NCBI GenBank assembly: GCA_902774395.1 | Contig: CACYIK010000007.1 | Location: 1 to 64,000, forward strand | Length of the DNA: 64,000 nt | Source: an uncultured Bacteroidota bacterium | Lineage (GTDB): Bacteria; Bacteroidota; Bacteroidia; Bacteroidales; P3 | Reading direction: 5' to 3' | In this document: positions 40,858 through 49,194 of the stretch, one piece after another | Numbering within the stretch: position 1 is the first letter of the stretch | How the letters are laid out: each line of letters starts with the position of its first letter | Position numbers and translations under genes: made by a program | The notes under the pieces: generated by a model | The model's database searches: none | What the model was told of the DNA's origin: nothing | Seen by the model: only the letters and a program-made list of their open reading frames with translations

Positions 40858-42651
40858 ATGATTAATGTCACTATAGATAACAAAGCGATCCAGGTCCCCG
40901 AAGGCACCACTATCCTGAAAGCTGCCCGCATGGCCGGTATCGATATCCCGACGCTCTGCTACTTCGAGCTCGACGGAATGAAATTTGAAAACAAACCCGG
41001 CGGATGCCGCGTCTGCATGGTTGAGGTCACCAAGGACTTCAACGGCAAACCCCGCCGCAATCTGGCCCCCGCCTGCGCCACCGATTGTGTCGAAGGCATG
41101 GAGGTCCTCACCGCTTCGCCCCGCGCCCTCAACGCCCGCAAGACCGTCCTCGAGCTGATCCTTAGCGACCACCCGAACGACTGCCTCCAGTGCGAGAAGA
41201 GCGGCGACTGCGAACTCCAGGCCCTCGCCGCCAAGATGGGCATCCGCGAGATCCCCTTCAAAGGCGAACAGAGCCACTATGAGAAAGACACCACCCTCAG
41301 CGTCTACCGCGACATGGACAAATGCGTCTACTGCCGCCGCTGCGAGACCATGTGCACCAAGTTCCAGAGCGTCGGCGCCCTCAGCGGCGTCAACCGCGGC
41401 TTCCCCTCGGTCGTCGCTCCCGCCTTCGAGCAGAAACTCGGCGACAGTTCCTGCGTCAACTGCGGCCAGTGCGTCCAGGTTTGCCCCGTGGGTGCCCTCA
41501 CCCTCGTCGACAACATCAACGACGTGCGTAAGGCCCTCGCCGACCCGACCAAGAAAGTCGTCGTCCAGACCGCTCCCGCCGTCCGCGTCGCCCTCGGCGA
41601 AGAGTTCGGCATGGAACCCGGCACCATCGTCACTGGCAAGATGGCCGCTGCCCTCCGCCGCCTCGGCTTCGACTATGTCTTCGACACCGACTGGAGCGCC
41701 GACCTCACCATCATGGAGGAAGGCACCGAGCTCCTCGGCCGCGTGAAACAGCTCCTCGCTGGCGACAAGAACGTCAAGATGCCTATGTTCACCAGCTGCT
41801 GCCCCGCTTGGGTCACCTTCTACGAGAAGAACTTCCCCGACCTGCTCGGTCACCCCTCGACCGCCAAGTCGCCCCAGGGTATGTTCGGCGCCGTCACCAA
41901 GAACTACTTCGCCCCGAAGATTGGCGTGAAGCGCGAGGATGTCGTCTGCGTCTCCATCATGCCCTGCCTGGCCAAGAAGAGCGAGTGCGCCCGTCCCGAA
42001 CTCGGCAACGGCACCGACCAGGATGTCAACTTCAGCCTCACCACCCGTGAGCTCGCCCACATGCTCAAACAGAGCAACATTGACCTCAACAGCATGCCTG
42101 AGGAGGACTTCGACAGCCCGCTCGGCCAGTCCACTGGTGCTGCCGTCATCTTCGGTGCTACCGGTGGTGTTATGGAGGCTGCCCTCCGTACCGCCTACGA
42201 GGTGCACACCGGCAAGACCCTCCCGAAGATCGACTTCGAGGAGTGCCGCGGCATCTTCGGCGAGAGCATCCGCGAGGCCACTGTCGACTTCGCCGGTCTG
42301 CCCGTGAAGATCGCTATCTGCTACGGCCTCAGCAATGCCCGCAAACTCATGGAAGAAGTCCGCGCCGGCAACCCCAACGGCTACCACTTCATCGAGGTGA
42401 TGGCCTGCCCGGGTGGCTGCATCGGCGGTGCTGGTCAGCCCTACCACCACGGCAAGAGCGACATCATCAAGCGCCGTATGGACGCCATCTACCGCGAGGA
42501 TGCTGGCAAGCCCATCCGCAAGAGCCACGAGAACCCCGACATCATCGCCATCTACAAGGAGTACTACGGTGAACCCTGCGGCCACCTCAGCCACGAGCAG
42601 CTCCACACCCACTACTTCGACAAGAGCGACAAAGTCGAGATCACGAAATAA
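40858..42651 (+). CDS. hydA: [FeFe] hydrogenase catalytic subunit (group A, NAD-linked)
   Basis: HydA/HndD, 597 residues. In order: plant-type 2Fe-2S domain (GGCRVCMVEV, LAPACATDC), His-ligated 4Fe-4S (HPNDCLQCEKSGDCELQ), two 4Fe-4S motifs (CVYCRRCETMC, CVNCGQCVQVCPVG), then the H-cluster domain. L1 is FTSCCPAW (C314 proton relay, C315 ligand), L2 MPCLAKKSE (C370), L3 EVMACPGGCIGGAGQP (C517, C521), and a C-terminal small subunit-like tail. All catalytic residues are present. It makes or consumes H2 in the cytoplasm. The maturation genes hydEFG are not in the window. Confidence 0.97.
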   Translation: MINVTIDNKAIQVPEGTTILKAARMAGIDIPTLCYFELDGMKFENKPGGCRVCMVEVTKDFNGKPRRNLAPACATDCVEGMEVLTASPRALNARKTVLELILSDHPNDCLQCEKSGDCELQALAAKMGIREIPFKGEQSHYEKDTTLSVYRDMDKCVYCRRCETMCTKFQSVGALSGVNRGFPSVVAPAFEQKLGDSSCVNCGQCVQVCPVGALTLVDNINDVRKALADPTKKVVVQTAPAVRVALGEEFGMEPGTIVTGKMAAALRRLGFDYVFDTDWSADLTIMEEGTELLGRVKQLLAGDKNVKMPMFTSCCPAWVTFYEKNFPDLLGHPSTAKSPQGMFGAVTKNYFAPKIGVKREDVVCVSIMPCLAKKSECARPELGNGTDQDVNFSLTTRELAHMLKQSNIDLNSMPEEDFDSPLGQSTGAAVIFGATGGVMEAALRTAYEVHTGKTLPKIDFEECRGIFGESIREATVDFAGLPVKIAICYGLSNARKLMEEVRAGNPNGYHFIEVMACPGGCIGGAGQPYHHGKSDIIKRRMDAIYREDAGKPIRKSHENPDIIAIYKEYYGEPCGHLSHEQLHTHYFDKSDKVEITK

Positions 42652-42655
42652 GTTA

Positions 42656-42702
42656 AACACTAAGGACCTTAAGGTCCCTAAAGTCCTTAAGGTCCTTAAC
42701 AA
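42656..42702. repeat. AAGGTCCTT tandem palindromic repeat
   Basis: AAGGACCTTAAGGTCCCTAA then AGTCCTTAAGGTCCTTAA: 9-11 base units that are themselves nearly palindromic. The same unit occurs at 63.1 kb. Confidence 0.65.
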
Positions 42703-42713
42703 TAAAGAACAAA

Positions 42714-43190
42714 ATGGCAAACATCAAAATATCCGAAGAAAAGATCAACGTTATCAAAGACATCTGCAAGAGCTTTGGTAACCGTGCCGGTGAGGTCATC
42801 AACGTCCTCCACCAGGTGCAGGGCCGTTTCGGCTACCTCCCCGCCGAGGTCCAGGAAGTCGTCGCCCACGAGTTGAACATCCCCGTGGCTAAGGTCTATG
42901 GTATCGTCTCCTTCTACAGCTTCTTCACCATGGAGCCCAAGGGCGAGCACCCCATTGACATCTGCCTCGGTACCGCCTGCTACGTGCGTGGCGCCGAGAA
43001 GGTCCTCGATGCCTTCCAGCGTAACCTGGGCATCCAGGTCGGCAAGTGCACCCCCGACGGCAAGTTCTCCCTGAATACCCTCCGTTGCGTCGGTGCCTGC
43101 GGTCTCGCCCCCGTCGCCATGATTGGTGACAAGGTCTACGGCCGTCTCACCCCCGACCTCGTCCCCGGCATCCTCGCCGAGTACAAATAA
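42714..43190 (+). CDS. hydC: NuoE-like 2Fe-2S subunit of [FeFe] hydrogenase
   Basis: HydC/HndA, 158 residues, thioredoxin-like fold. The 2Fe-2S ligands are in ICLGTACYVRGAEKV (Cx4C) and LRCVGACGLAPVAMIG (Cx3C), preceded by the helical NuoE N-terminus with LHQVQGRFGYLPAEVQEVVA and VYGIVSFYSFF. It works with HydB in electron transfer. Last gene of the operon hndB-hydB-hydA-hydC, closed by a strong terminator 20 bases later. The subunit set is that of trimeric or tetrameric NAD-dependent bifurcating enzymes. Confidence 0.95.
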   Translation: MANIKISEEKINVIKDICKSFGNRAGEVINVLHQVQGRFGYLPAEVQEVVAHELNIPVAKVYGIVSFYSFFTMEPKGEHPIDICLGTACYVRGAEKVLDAFQRNLGIQVGKCTPDGKFSLNTLRCVGACGLAPVAMIGDKVYGRLTPDLVPGILAEYK

Positions 43191-43210
43191 GTCAACAGTG
43201 ACTTAACAAC

Positions 43211-43245
43211 AAAGAGGGCACCCACATGGGTGCCCTCTTTTAGTT
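43211..43245 (+). terminator. Terminator of hydrogenase operon
   Basis: AAAGAGGGCACCCA-CA-TGGGTGCCCTCTTT (43211-43240) followed by TAGTTTT: a 14-base perfect stem. Confidence 0.92.
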
Positions 43246-43309
43246 TTCTATCGGCAAGTTTTTCATATTAACACCTCATTCTGAGGAACATTTTTTTTGC
43301 AATGTTTCA

Positions 43310-43512
43310 CGGAAGTCGGCACCAAGTCAGCACCAAGTAGGCAAGAGGTCGGTACCCCGACATGTGATGTAAGCACGGCATCGGGGCAGAGAACGGGAAC
43401 AAACGCATTCATACATACACTAACGCTTTAACACATTCCAGCAATTCCGCATTCATTCTCCTTTCTTCGTGGCTTCTTCGATCCTTCTTTGAGGGTTCTT
43501 TGTGCCTTCTTT
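43310..43512. repeat. 11-bp-period inverted repeat element
   Basis: Left arm of GGCACCAAGTC-type 11-base units (43314-43357), a centre with CCCCGA...TCGGGG, and right arm of five 11-base TTCTTTGTGCC-type units (43463-43512) whose complement (GGCACAAAGAA) resembles the left unit. No gene is seen in the 43191-43600 gap. Confidence 0.6.
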
Positions 43513-43565
43513 AGAATTAACAAATGTGTTGATAAATATGATGTATTTATTCCACCACTTTTTTG

Positions 43566-43575
43566 TATCTTTGCA
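43566..43575 (+). promoter_or_regulatory. -7 element of KAP NTPase gene
   Basis: TATCTTTGCA about 26 bases before the KAP gene start. Confidence 0.6.
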
Positions 43576-43600
43576 AAAATAAATTTAAACAAGTATCAGA

Positions 43601-46162
43601 ATGAAAACAAATCAAATAACAAAAATATTTATATACATTTTTTTATTGCTGTTATTATATTTTACATCCGATATGCAAAACGAATGGGTGTTTGTGCATT
43701 GGGGGGAAACGATATCTAACATCAGCAACTATCTAAATGAAAATGGTGATGTGAACACATTACTATCATTAGCAACCATATTTATAATGTTTTATTTCTC
43801 CTATATAAACCTTACTGATTATTCTAAAAAGTATTTTGGCCTATATATTGTAATAGTTTTAGATTGCATATTATTGTTTTCAACTAAATATTGGGTATGG
43901 AACAGGTCCTTATTTGGAATAAAATGGTGGCTTTTATTGTTGTTGTCAATTACAGTTCCTGTCGTTGTCTCATTGATTTTCTCAAAGAAAAGCAAAAGAA
44001 GTTTTATAAAATGGTCTGAGCAAGGCATTCGGAATATTCAATCAAAAGCAAAAGGCATAATAAATAAAAACTTTGAGAAATCTAATATAGACTCAATTGA
44101 GGAAGATGATATTTCAGGATTCTGCATAGATAATGTCGAAGAAAATACAACAGACCCGCATATTCGACAACCTTATGCAGATTTAATTATTAAGAAAGTC
44201 CTTGCGACCAAACAAAAAGACTCCTTGGCAATTGGTATTTCCGGAGATTGGGGGTCTGGAAAAACGCTTTTCCTTAAGCATATAGAAAACTCCATAGTAC
44301 AACAACAGAAGAACAATAGTAATATTTTGATAGTCAATTTCTGTCCATGGGAGAGTTCAGATAGCAGGCAAATAATTGTGGATTTTTTTAACACATTATG
44401 CGAAAAGGTTGCTCCGCATTATTCGGCAGTAAAAAAGCCAATACTGAAATATGCCGAATTACTCACAATGGTGGATGCACCTAATTGGCTGGTTTCAGTA
44501 TCAGAAATACTGGAAAAGAAAAAACATCCAACCATTAGCAAGCTGAAAGAAAGAATTTCTGTTCTTCTTTCCGAATTGGGTGGAAGGATTTTTGTCCTCA
44601 TTGATGATGTCGACCGATTAAATGAACAAGAAATATATGAAACATTTAAACTAATCCGAAATACAGCAGACTTTGCTAATGTTGTTTATATTGTTTCATA
44701 TGATAAAGGATATGTCTGTGAGCAATTGACAGCTTTGGGTATCAAATCATCAAATTTGTATATTGAGAAAATATTCCCTATAGAGCTTAAACTTCAGTGC
44801 CCTGAGCCGCACTTCCAGTCAAGATGTTTGGTTGAATCTTTTCAATTGATGACAAAGGATGAAATAATAAAGGAATCCGCAGTAAGTGTGATAAAGTATT
44901 ACAATGATATAATTAGTAATATTCTTAACACATATCGCCAAGTAAAAAGATTTGCAAGGCAACTCGCATTAAACGTTGAGGCACTAAAAGAAAATAGACT
45001 ATATAATGAAATTAGTTTTGAAGATTTTTTCTTGCTTGAGCTACTTTACTATCACAATGCGGATCTGTATAATACGTTAAGGAGCAATCCAACGAAGATC
45101 TTGGTTGCAAAAAAAGATTCAAAATACAATATAAACATATTTACCCTTCGCGCAGGATTTGATGGAGCTCCTGTTAATCCTGCTGAATTATTTCCCTACA
45201 AGGGAGTTCCTGTGGATGAACAAAGTGCTGTAATACTTAAACAAATATTTAATAAACATACCAAATATAGAAAAGTCATACAATTGGCATATACAGAATC
45301 ATACCATAAATACTTTTCATTTGGAATAAGCTTTGATCAAATATCACAAACGGAGCTTTATGGCTTCGTAAATGGGACAAAAGACATTGACCCACAGGTT
45401 GAAGAATGGTGTTTGAATCACAAGCACAATTCCCTTTATAGGTTATTAATATCTTATGTTCTAAATGATGATGTTTTTGTATGCAAAAGATATATAACTG
45501 TAGTTTTGTCATTTGTCGCACATTATCCTTCAAGTAAAATGGAGGTTGAAAGATTTCTTTCTGTGACGTTAAGGGCAAAAAAATATGATGAAAAAAAAAT
45601 ACAGGAATTACAACAATTCACAATTTCGGAACTAAAAAGATTCATTTATGGATTTGCTCATATTCAAGAATATGTACTTTTTTCTAAAGGACTCGCACGA
45701 ATATTTCGTGATGAATATGAAGAATCTCAACGTACCGGAAATGAAGGATATTCACTTGTGGGCAGCTGCGACAATGCCAAATCTTTGATAATAGAGAATG
45801 TTGAGACTTTCCTGTCAAAAAATCCAAATTCAGCAGATAATCTGTTTGATGACACTTGTGCAATTAACGCATTGGTGAAGGCTTCTGCTATTTCTTTGGA
45901 CACAGACGGTGCGGAAGACTACCATATGTCTGTGCTTTTTGACACTTTGCTCAGATACTTCTCTGTCCATAAAGGGCATAATAAACATAGAGCCGAAATG
46001 TATTTTGAAGTTAACATTTCGGATTCTCCGTCGGAAGAAGAATTGGAAGATAGACAATTGGAAATCAATAGACTGCTGGATCAAATGTTCACGAAACGGG
46101 AGAATTATATAAAGATATTAAAAGAATGTTTTGATGCCGGAACTGACAAAGTCATGTCATAA
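43601..46162 (+). CDS. KAP family P-loop NTPase, membrane-anchored
   Basis: 853 residues encoded by AT-rich DNA unlike the operon before it. Four N-terminal helices (IFIYIFLLLLLYF, LATIFIMFYFSYI, YIVIVLDCILLF, WLLLLLSITVPVVVSLIF) precede a KAP NTPase domain: HIRQPYADLIIKKVL, Walker A IGISGDWGSGKTLFLKHI near residue 207, and Walker B FVLIDDVDRLNEQEIYETF near residue 330. The last ~450 residues are helical without a known domain. KAP proteins are membrane-associated ATPases found in Pif-type phage exclusion and defence islands, so a defence role is plausible but unproven. Confidence 0.85.
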   Translation: MKTNQITKIFIYIFLLLLLYFTSDMQNEWVFVHWGETISNISNYLNENGDVNTLLSLATIFIMFYFSYINLTDYSKKYFGLYIVIVLDCILLFSTKYWVWNRSLFGIKWWLLLLLSITVPVVVSLIFSKKSKRSFIKWSEQGIRNIQSKAKGIINKNFEKSNIDSIEEDDISGFCIDNVEENTTDPHIRQPYADLIIKKVLATKQKDSLAIGISGDWGSGKTLFLKHIENSIVQQQKNNSNILIVNFCPWESSDSRQIIVDFFNTLCEKVAPHYSAVKKPILKYAELLTMVDAPNWLVSVSEILEKKKHPTISKLKERISVLLSELGGRIFVLIDDVDRLNEQEIYETFKLIRNTADFANVVYIVSYDKGYVCEQLTALGIKSSNLYIEKIFPIELKLQCPEPHFQSRCLVESFQLMTKDEIIKESAVSVIKYYNDIISNILNTYRQVKRFARQLALNVEALKENRLYNEISFEDFFLLELLYYHNADLYNTLRSNPTKILVAKKDSKYNINIFTLRAGFDGAPVNPAELFPYKGVPVDEQSAVILKQIFNKHTKYRKVIQLAYTESYHKYFSFGISFDQISQTELYGFVNGTKDIDPQVEEWCLNHKHNSLYRLLISYVLNDDVFVCKRYITVVLSFVAHYPSSKMEVERFLSVTLRAKKYDEKKIQELQQFTISELKRFIYGFAHIQEYVLFSKGLARIFRDEYEESQRTGNEGYSLVGSCDNAKSLIIENVETFLSKNPNSADNLFDDTCAINALVKASAISLDTDGAEDYHMSVLFDTLLRYFSVHKGHNKHRAEMYFEVNISDSPSEEELEDRQLEINRLLDQMFTKRENYIKILKECFDAGTDKVMS

Positions 46163-46181
46163 GCTCTTCTTTTAGTAAAAC

Positions 46182-46260
46182 CATGAGCATGATTCCGGAA
46201 ATCATGCTCATGATTGGTGTATAATTATGCTCATGTTTTTCTGAAATCATGAGCATGTTT
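46182..46260. terminator. Double hairpin between convergent genes
   Basis: CATGAGCATGATT pairs with AATCATGCTCATG over a five-base loop, followed by a second CATGCTCATG...CATGAGCATG pair. The motif CATGAGCATG thus appears four times in alternating orientation, with T and A runs after it. It probably ends both convergent transcripts. Confidence 0.65.
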
Positions 46261-46268
46261 AAAAAAAA

Positions 46269-48035
46269 TCAAAAAGGTAGGTCATCGTAGTCTTGCTTGT
46301 CTTTAATCTCGTCCGTATTCACTCCCTTTTGCATCTCCAATATTCTTTTATAAATGTGTGCCTTCAGATTCCGTACTATATCATTTTGTGTCGGACACTC
46401 GTTTAGATATGCATAGGCCTTAAGCAGGTCTGCAAATTCATCCTTCAAGCCATAGAATAAACCCAAATCGTGCCTTTTGTATTCTCCATAGTCTCGAAAG
46501 TATAACAACCCTAAATTATATAGCGCATATTGCAGAACCATATTGCAATAGCTATCCTTTTCATTCTGGTTCTCGTTTTCATCTTCTATCTGCTTGTAAC
46601 ATTCATCAATTGTTTTTTGGTATAGTTCCTCTGCTTTGTCAATCAATGGTGCTCCACTAAAAACGACGGAATGATATGTCACAGCATCATTGTATAATCC
46701 AACGAGATGTCCAGACATTGCTGCCTGATGAGTGTAGTTAAGAAAGCGAGAGCTTTCACCTTCTGCGTAGTACCATAGTGACAGGTTCAGCATGGCATTT
46801 GCAACACCATGGTTTGCAGCTTTTGAGAAGTAATCGATGGCTTTTTCGATATCTTTGCTAAGCAGTTTCACTGCAAGATTGTTATATGCTTCATATACTC
46901 CATTGTTTGCGGCATTCAACAGTTTTTCTTCTATCGTTCCTTCTATAGGATTATCGCATTGTTTCAATACATCCCATATTGTCTCCAAATAGACCTGACC
47001 ATGAATACCTATCGGTTCTGGGTCTTTCAACTCCACAAGGCCATCTTCTGAACTCAATGCATTTTCGATGTACTCATTATTACCTATTTTGGGGGAGCGA
47101 TACCCCGGTGCAACAGAATAGTGAATGTCACGATAGTGCTCCACAATATCTTCGCAATGGGGACAGAATGATACTTTGCCGCAGAGCGGTAAACTGTCAT
47201 AGCCGAACCATAAGAGTTTCGAAGACTCTAATCCGCATTTTGGACAAGGGAGATGCTTTCCAATGTCAAAACCAGTCATCACCGAGTCAGGTACCAATGA
47301 TTCCAATGTGGATAACAAATCTTGTTTTCCCTCAAGGAAATGAGTGTACCCGATATTTGTACCTGTGAAAATAATCTGATGAATCTTTTCTTGAGCATCA
47401 AAAGAAAACAGCACAAGCAATGCACCGCAATAACGCTTGTCCTTATCGTATAATCCAATCTGTAAGGCGGCAGTCTGGAAGTATTTAGCCCTTATGATTT
47501 TGTATTTATGTGTCATTCCATTCTCGGATTGTTGGATCAACCATCCGTTCCAATATCCTTCAATATCTGACTTGCCTTTGATTTTTTCAAACGTTTTTTT
47601 ATTATTTCTTTCGTCGTATACTGTTTGGAGTACATTGTCATCCACTAAGGACAAGAATATAGAGAGGTTTTTGTCAAGAAGACCTCTTGCTAACAACCAA
47701 GATGCATTTTTATGTAATGATTCCTCTAAGCCATCTTCGAAATCCACCTTGTCGACATTCAGTTCCTTATATTCTTTTCCAAGATCATACTCCGTCTTTA
47801 GATACTTCTTTACATTTCTTCTGCGACGCTCTTTGGGGTCAAAAGCCTGTATCAACACATAAAATATGCCGACGATAGGATATATGGGTAATGGCAAGAT
47901 TATTTTCCAAAGAGGTTTCTTCTCTATTAAATCACTCCAAGGCCTAGGGTCATGTTGTCTACGGTATATGACAATAGACATTATGGCAATCGCCACAACG
48001 AAATAGACGATTAAGATAATACCAAGAGTACTCAT
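46269..48035 (-). CDS. Membrane protein with zinc ribbon and Sel1/TPR-like repeats
   Basis: 588 residues. Two N-terminal helices (LGIILIVYFVVAIAIMSIVIY and IILPLPIYPIVGIFYVLIQAF) anchor it. A middle domain follows, then a zinc ribbon (LPCPKCGLESSK and SFCPHCEDIVEH). The C-terminal half is Sel1-like: LLNAANNGVYEAYNNLAV, AIDYFSKAANHGVANAMLNL, HQAAMSGHLVGLYNDAV. Such repeats make protein-protein contacts. The middle domain is unknown to me. Together with the two small membrane-protein genes that precede it on this strand it may form an operon. Confidence 0.65.
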   Translation of the reverse strand: MSTLGIILIVYFVVAIAIMSIVIYRRQHDPRPWSDLIEKKPLWKIILPLPIYPIVGIFYVLIQAFDPKERRRRNVKKYLKTEYDLGKEYKELNVDKVDFEDGLEESLHKNASWLLARGLLDKNLSIFLSLVDDNVLQTVYDERNNKKTFEKIKGKSDIEGYWNGWLIQQSENGMTHKYKIIRAKYFQTAALQIGLYDKDKRYCGALLVLFSFDAQEKIHQIIFTGTNIGYTHFLEGKQDLLSTLESLVPDSVMTGFDIGKHLPCPKCGLESSKLLWFGYDSLPLCGKVSFCPHCEDIVEHYRDIHYSVAPGYRSPKIGNNEYIENALSSEDGLVELKDPEPIGIHGQVYLETIWDVLKQCDNPIEGTIEEKLLNAANNGVYEAYNNLAVKLLSKDIEKAIDYFSKAANHGVANAMLNLSLWYYAEGESSRFLNYTHQAAMSGHLVGLYNDAVTYHSVVFSGAPLIDKAEELYQKTIDECYKQIEDENENQNEKDSYCNMVLQYALYNLGLLYFRDYGEYKRHDLGLFYGLKDEFADLLKAYAYLNECPTQNDIVRNLKAHIYKRILEMQKGVNTDEIKDKQDYDDLPF

Positions 48036-48062
48036 TGTTTCTATGTATTATAATGTTTATAA

Positions 48063-48608
48063 TTAAGGTCTGCGTATTGGCTCCGGCGCGTACTCTTCCA
48101 TTTCTTCTTTGCAGCAGTCGCAGAATTCCAGGCCTTTGTCTCTAAGCTCATAACCTTTGGCAACATAGGTAGAAGAACTCATCCTCTCGCATTTATTGTT
48201 CCAATGATAAATGCCATTTGGCTCGTCCACATACCATTCGGCACATTCAAACCTGTATTGTTTTTTGTGATTATTGGTTAAAATGCACGCTCCAATTCCT
48301 GCCAATATCAAAGCAATACCCCATATTGTCGTTACCGAATATTTTGGAGATTTTGACTTGAAGACACGATATAGTAGCAATCTGTCAATGACAAATATTG
48401 CCGAAATGATGTATGCAATGAACAGGATAGAAAAACCACTGGCAATAGAGTACAGATCACATATAATGCTCCAATGACATATATAGGATAGACCCAACAG
48501 TATAAAGAATACTGGAGTACCAATGCAAACTATTGGTATTGCAAAATCTGAGACGAAGTCATAGAAATTGCCCATTATACGCATGAAGAATGATTCTCGT
48601 TGTTCCAT
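48063..48608 (-). CDS. Hypothetical membrane protein with C-terminal Cys motif
   Basis: 181 residues with three hydrophobic segments (IPIVCIGTPVFFILLGLSYIC, ASGFSILFIAYIISAIFVI, TIWGIALILAGIGACIL). A ~70-residue soluble tail follows, holding HWNNKCERMSSSTY and LEFCDCCKEEMEE. The Cys/His spacing suggests one metal site, similar to zinc-binding tails where HxxxC and CDCC meet. I do not recognise the family. Same strand and 27 bases upstream of the Sel1/zinc-ribbon gene. Confidence 0.6.
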   Translation of the reverse strand: MEQRESFFMRIMGNFYDFVSDFAIPIVCIGTPVFFILLGLSYICHWSIICDLYSIASGFSILFIAYIISAIFVIDRLLLYRVFKSKSPKYSVTTIWGIALILAGIGACILTNNHKKQYRFECAEWYVDEPNGIYHWNNKCERMSSSTYVAKGYELRDKGLEFCDCCKEEMEEYAPEPIRRP

Positions 48609-48621
48609 TGTTTATGTAGTT

Positions 48622-48819
48622 TTACCAAATATATATTATCCAAAGCATTCCTTTTAGTGCAGATAGTATCGGCCCAAGAAAGATAATTTTAATAATAGAA
48701 TCCCATTCCTTACAATATTCAATAAAGAAGACGATTGTGGAAATTGAAGCAACTATGCCATATATCCAATAAAGGATAGCAAGTAGACCTCCCCAAAAAG
48801 ATGAATTGTTTTCGCCCAT
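48622..48819 (-). CDS. Small two-helix membrane protein
   Basis: Sixty-five residues from the ATG at 48819: a short polar start (MGENNSSFWGG) then two helices (LLAILYWIYGIVASISTIVFF, IIKIIFLGPILSALKGMLWII). No family is recognised. It is 13 bases ahead of the next membrane-protein gene. Longer in-frame extension upstream would run into the structured element at 48.9 kb and is unlikely. Confidence 0.5.
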   Translation of the reverse strand: MGENNSSFWGGLLAILYWIYGIVASISTIVFFIEYCKEWDSIIKIIFLGPILSALKGMLWIIYIW

Positions 48820-48885
48820 AAGATACTGCCGTTTCTCCAGTTGGCTCTTCTGTATTTTGCCATCCAACCCATGATGGCGGGTATA

Positions 48886-49090
48886 CAAAAGAAGCGTGGG
48901 CCTGTATGTCTCACATTGTACTTGAAGGTCGTAGGAAAACCCGAATGGATAATGTAATAACAGTCCACGCTAAAAGCGTTGAACCGTTATACATCCTCAT
49001 CCATGGCTTGAAAATTTCCTACGTTCTCAAGTACAAGGAAGCATAACGCTTCTAATCATTAACTTTCGGCCTTGAGATTTCACCCTCAAA
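48886..49090 (-). ncRNA. Candidate structured RNA: long imperfect hairpin
   Basis: A consensus minus-strand promoter (49099-49129) points into this region, which holds no plausible gene. The DNA 48891-49052 folds on itself end to end: GAAGCGT with ACGCTTC; TTGTACTTGAAGG-TCGTAGGAAA with TTTCCTACG-TTCTCAAGTACAA; ATGGATAATGTAATAAC with GTTATACATCCTCATCCAT; and a tip CACGCT-AAA-AGCGT. The transcript would end near CACGCTTCTTTTG. The long hairpin with interruptions is reminiscent of 6S RNA. A repeated palindromic element or an mRNA leader for the small genes downstream are alternatives. Confidence 0.45.
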
Positions 49091-49098
49091 ACCGACTG

Positions 49099-49129
49099 CA
49101 AAAATACAAACTTTTCCCGATACGGCAAA
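49099..49129 (-). promoter_or_regulatory. Promoter of candidate structured RNA
   Basis: Minus-strand TTTG (49126-49129), 19-base spacer, TATTTTTG (49099-49106): exact consensus. Confidence 0.8.
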
Positions 49130-49194
49130 ATATCTTTTTTCAATCCGATAAAAAATTGTATCTTTGCAAATAAAAAAACAAATATCCTGTATAT

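Noticed and set aside
38896-42720. Long open reading frames of about 630 codons on the minus strand opposite hydB and hydA
   Set aside because: They are antisense to strongly conserved hydrogenase genes and arise from GC-rich codon bias; their residues (Gly/Asp/Val/Ala-rich runs) match no fold.
48891-49052. Insertion sequence end or MITE with a transposase remnant
   Set aside because: No transposase-like reading frame is found on either strand and the element has its own consensus promoter; a structured RNA fits better, though a mobile palindrome is not excluded.
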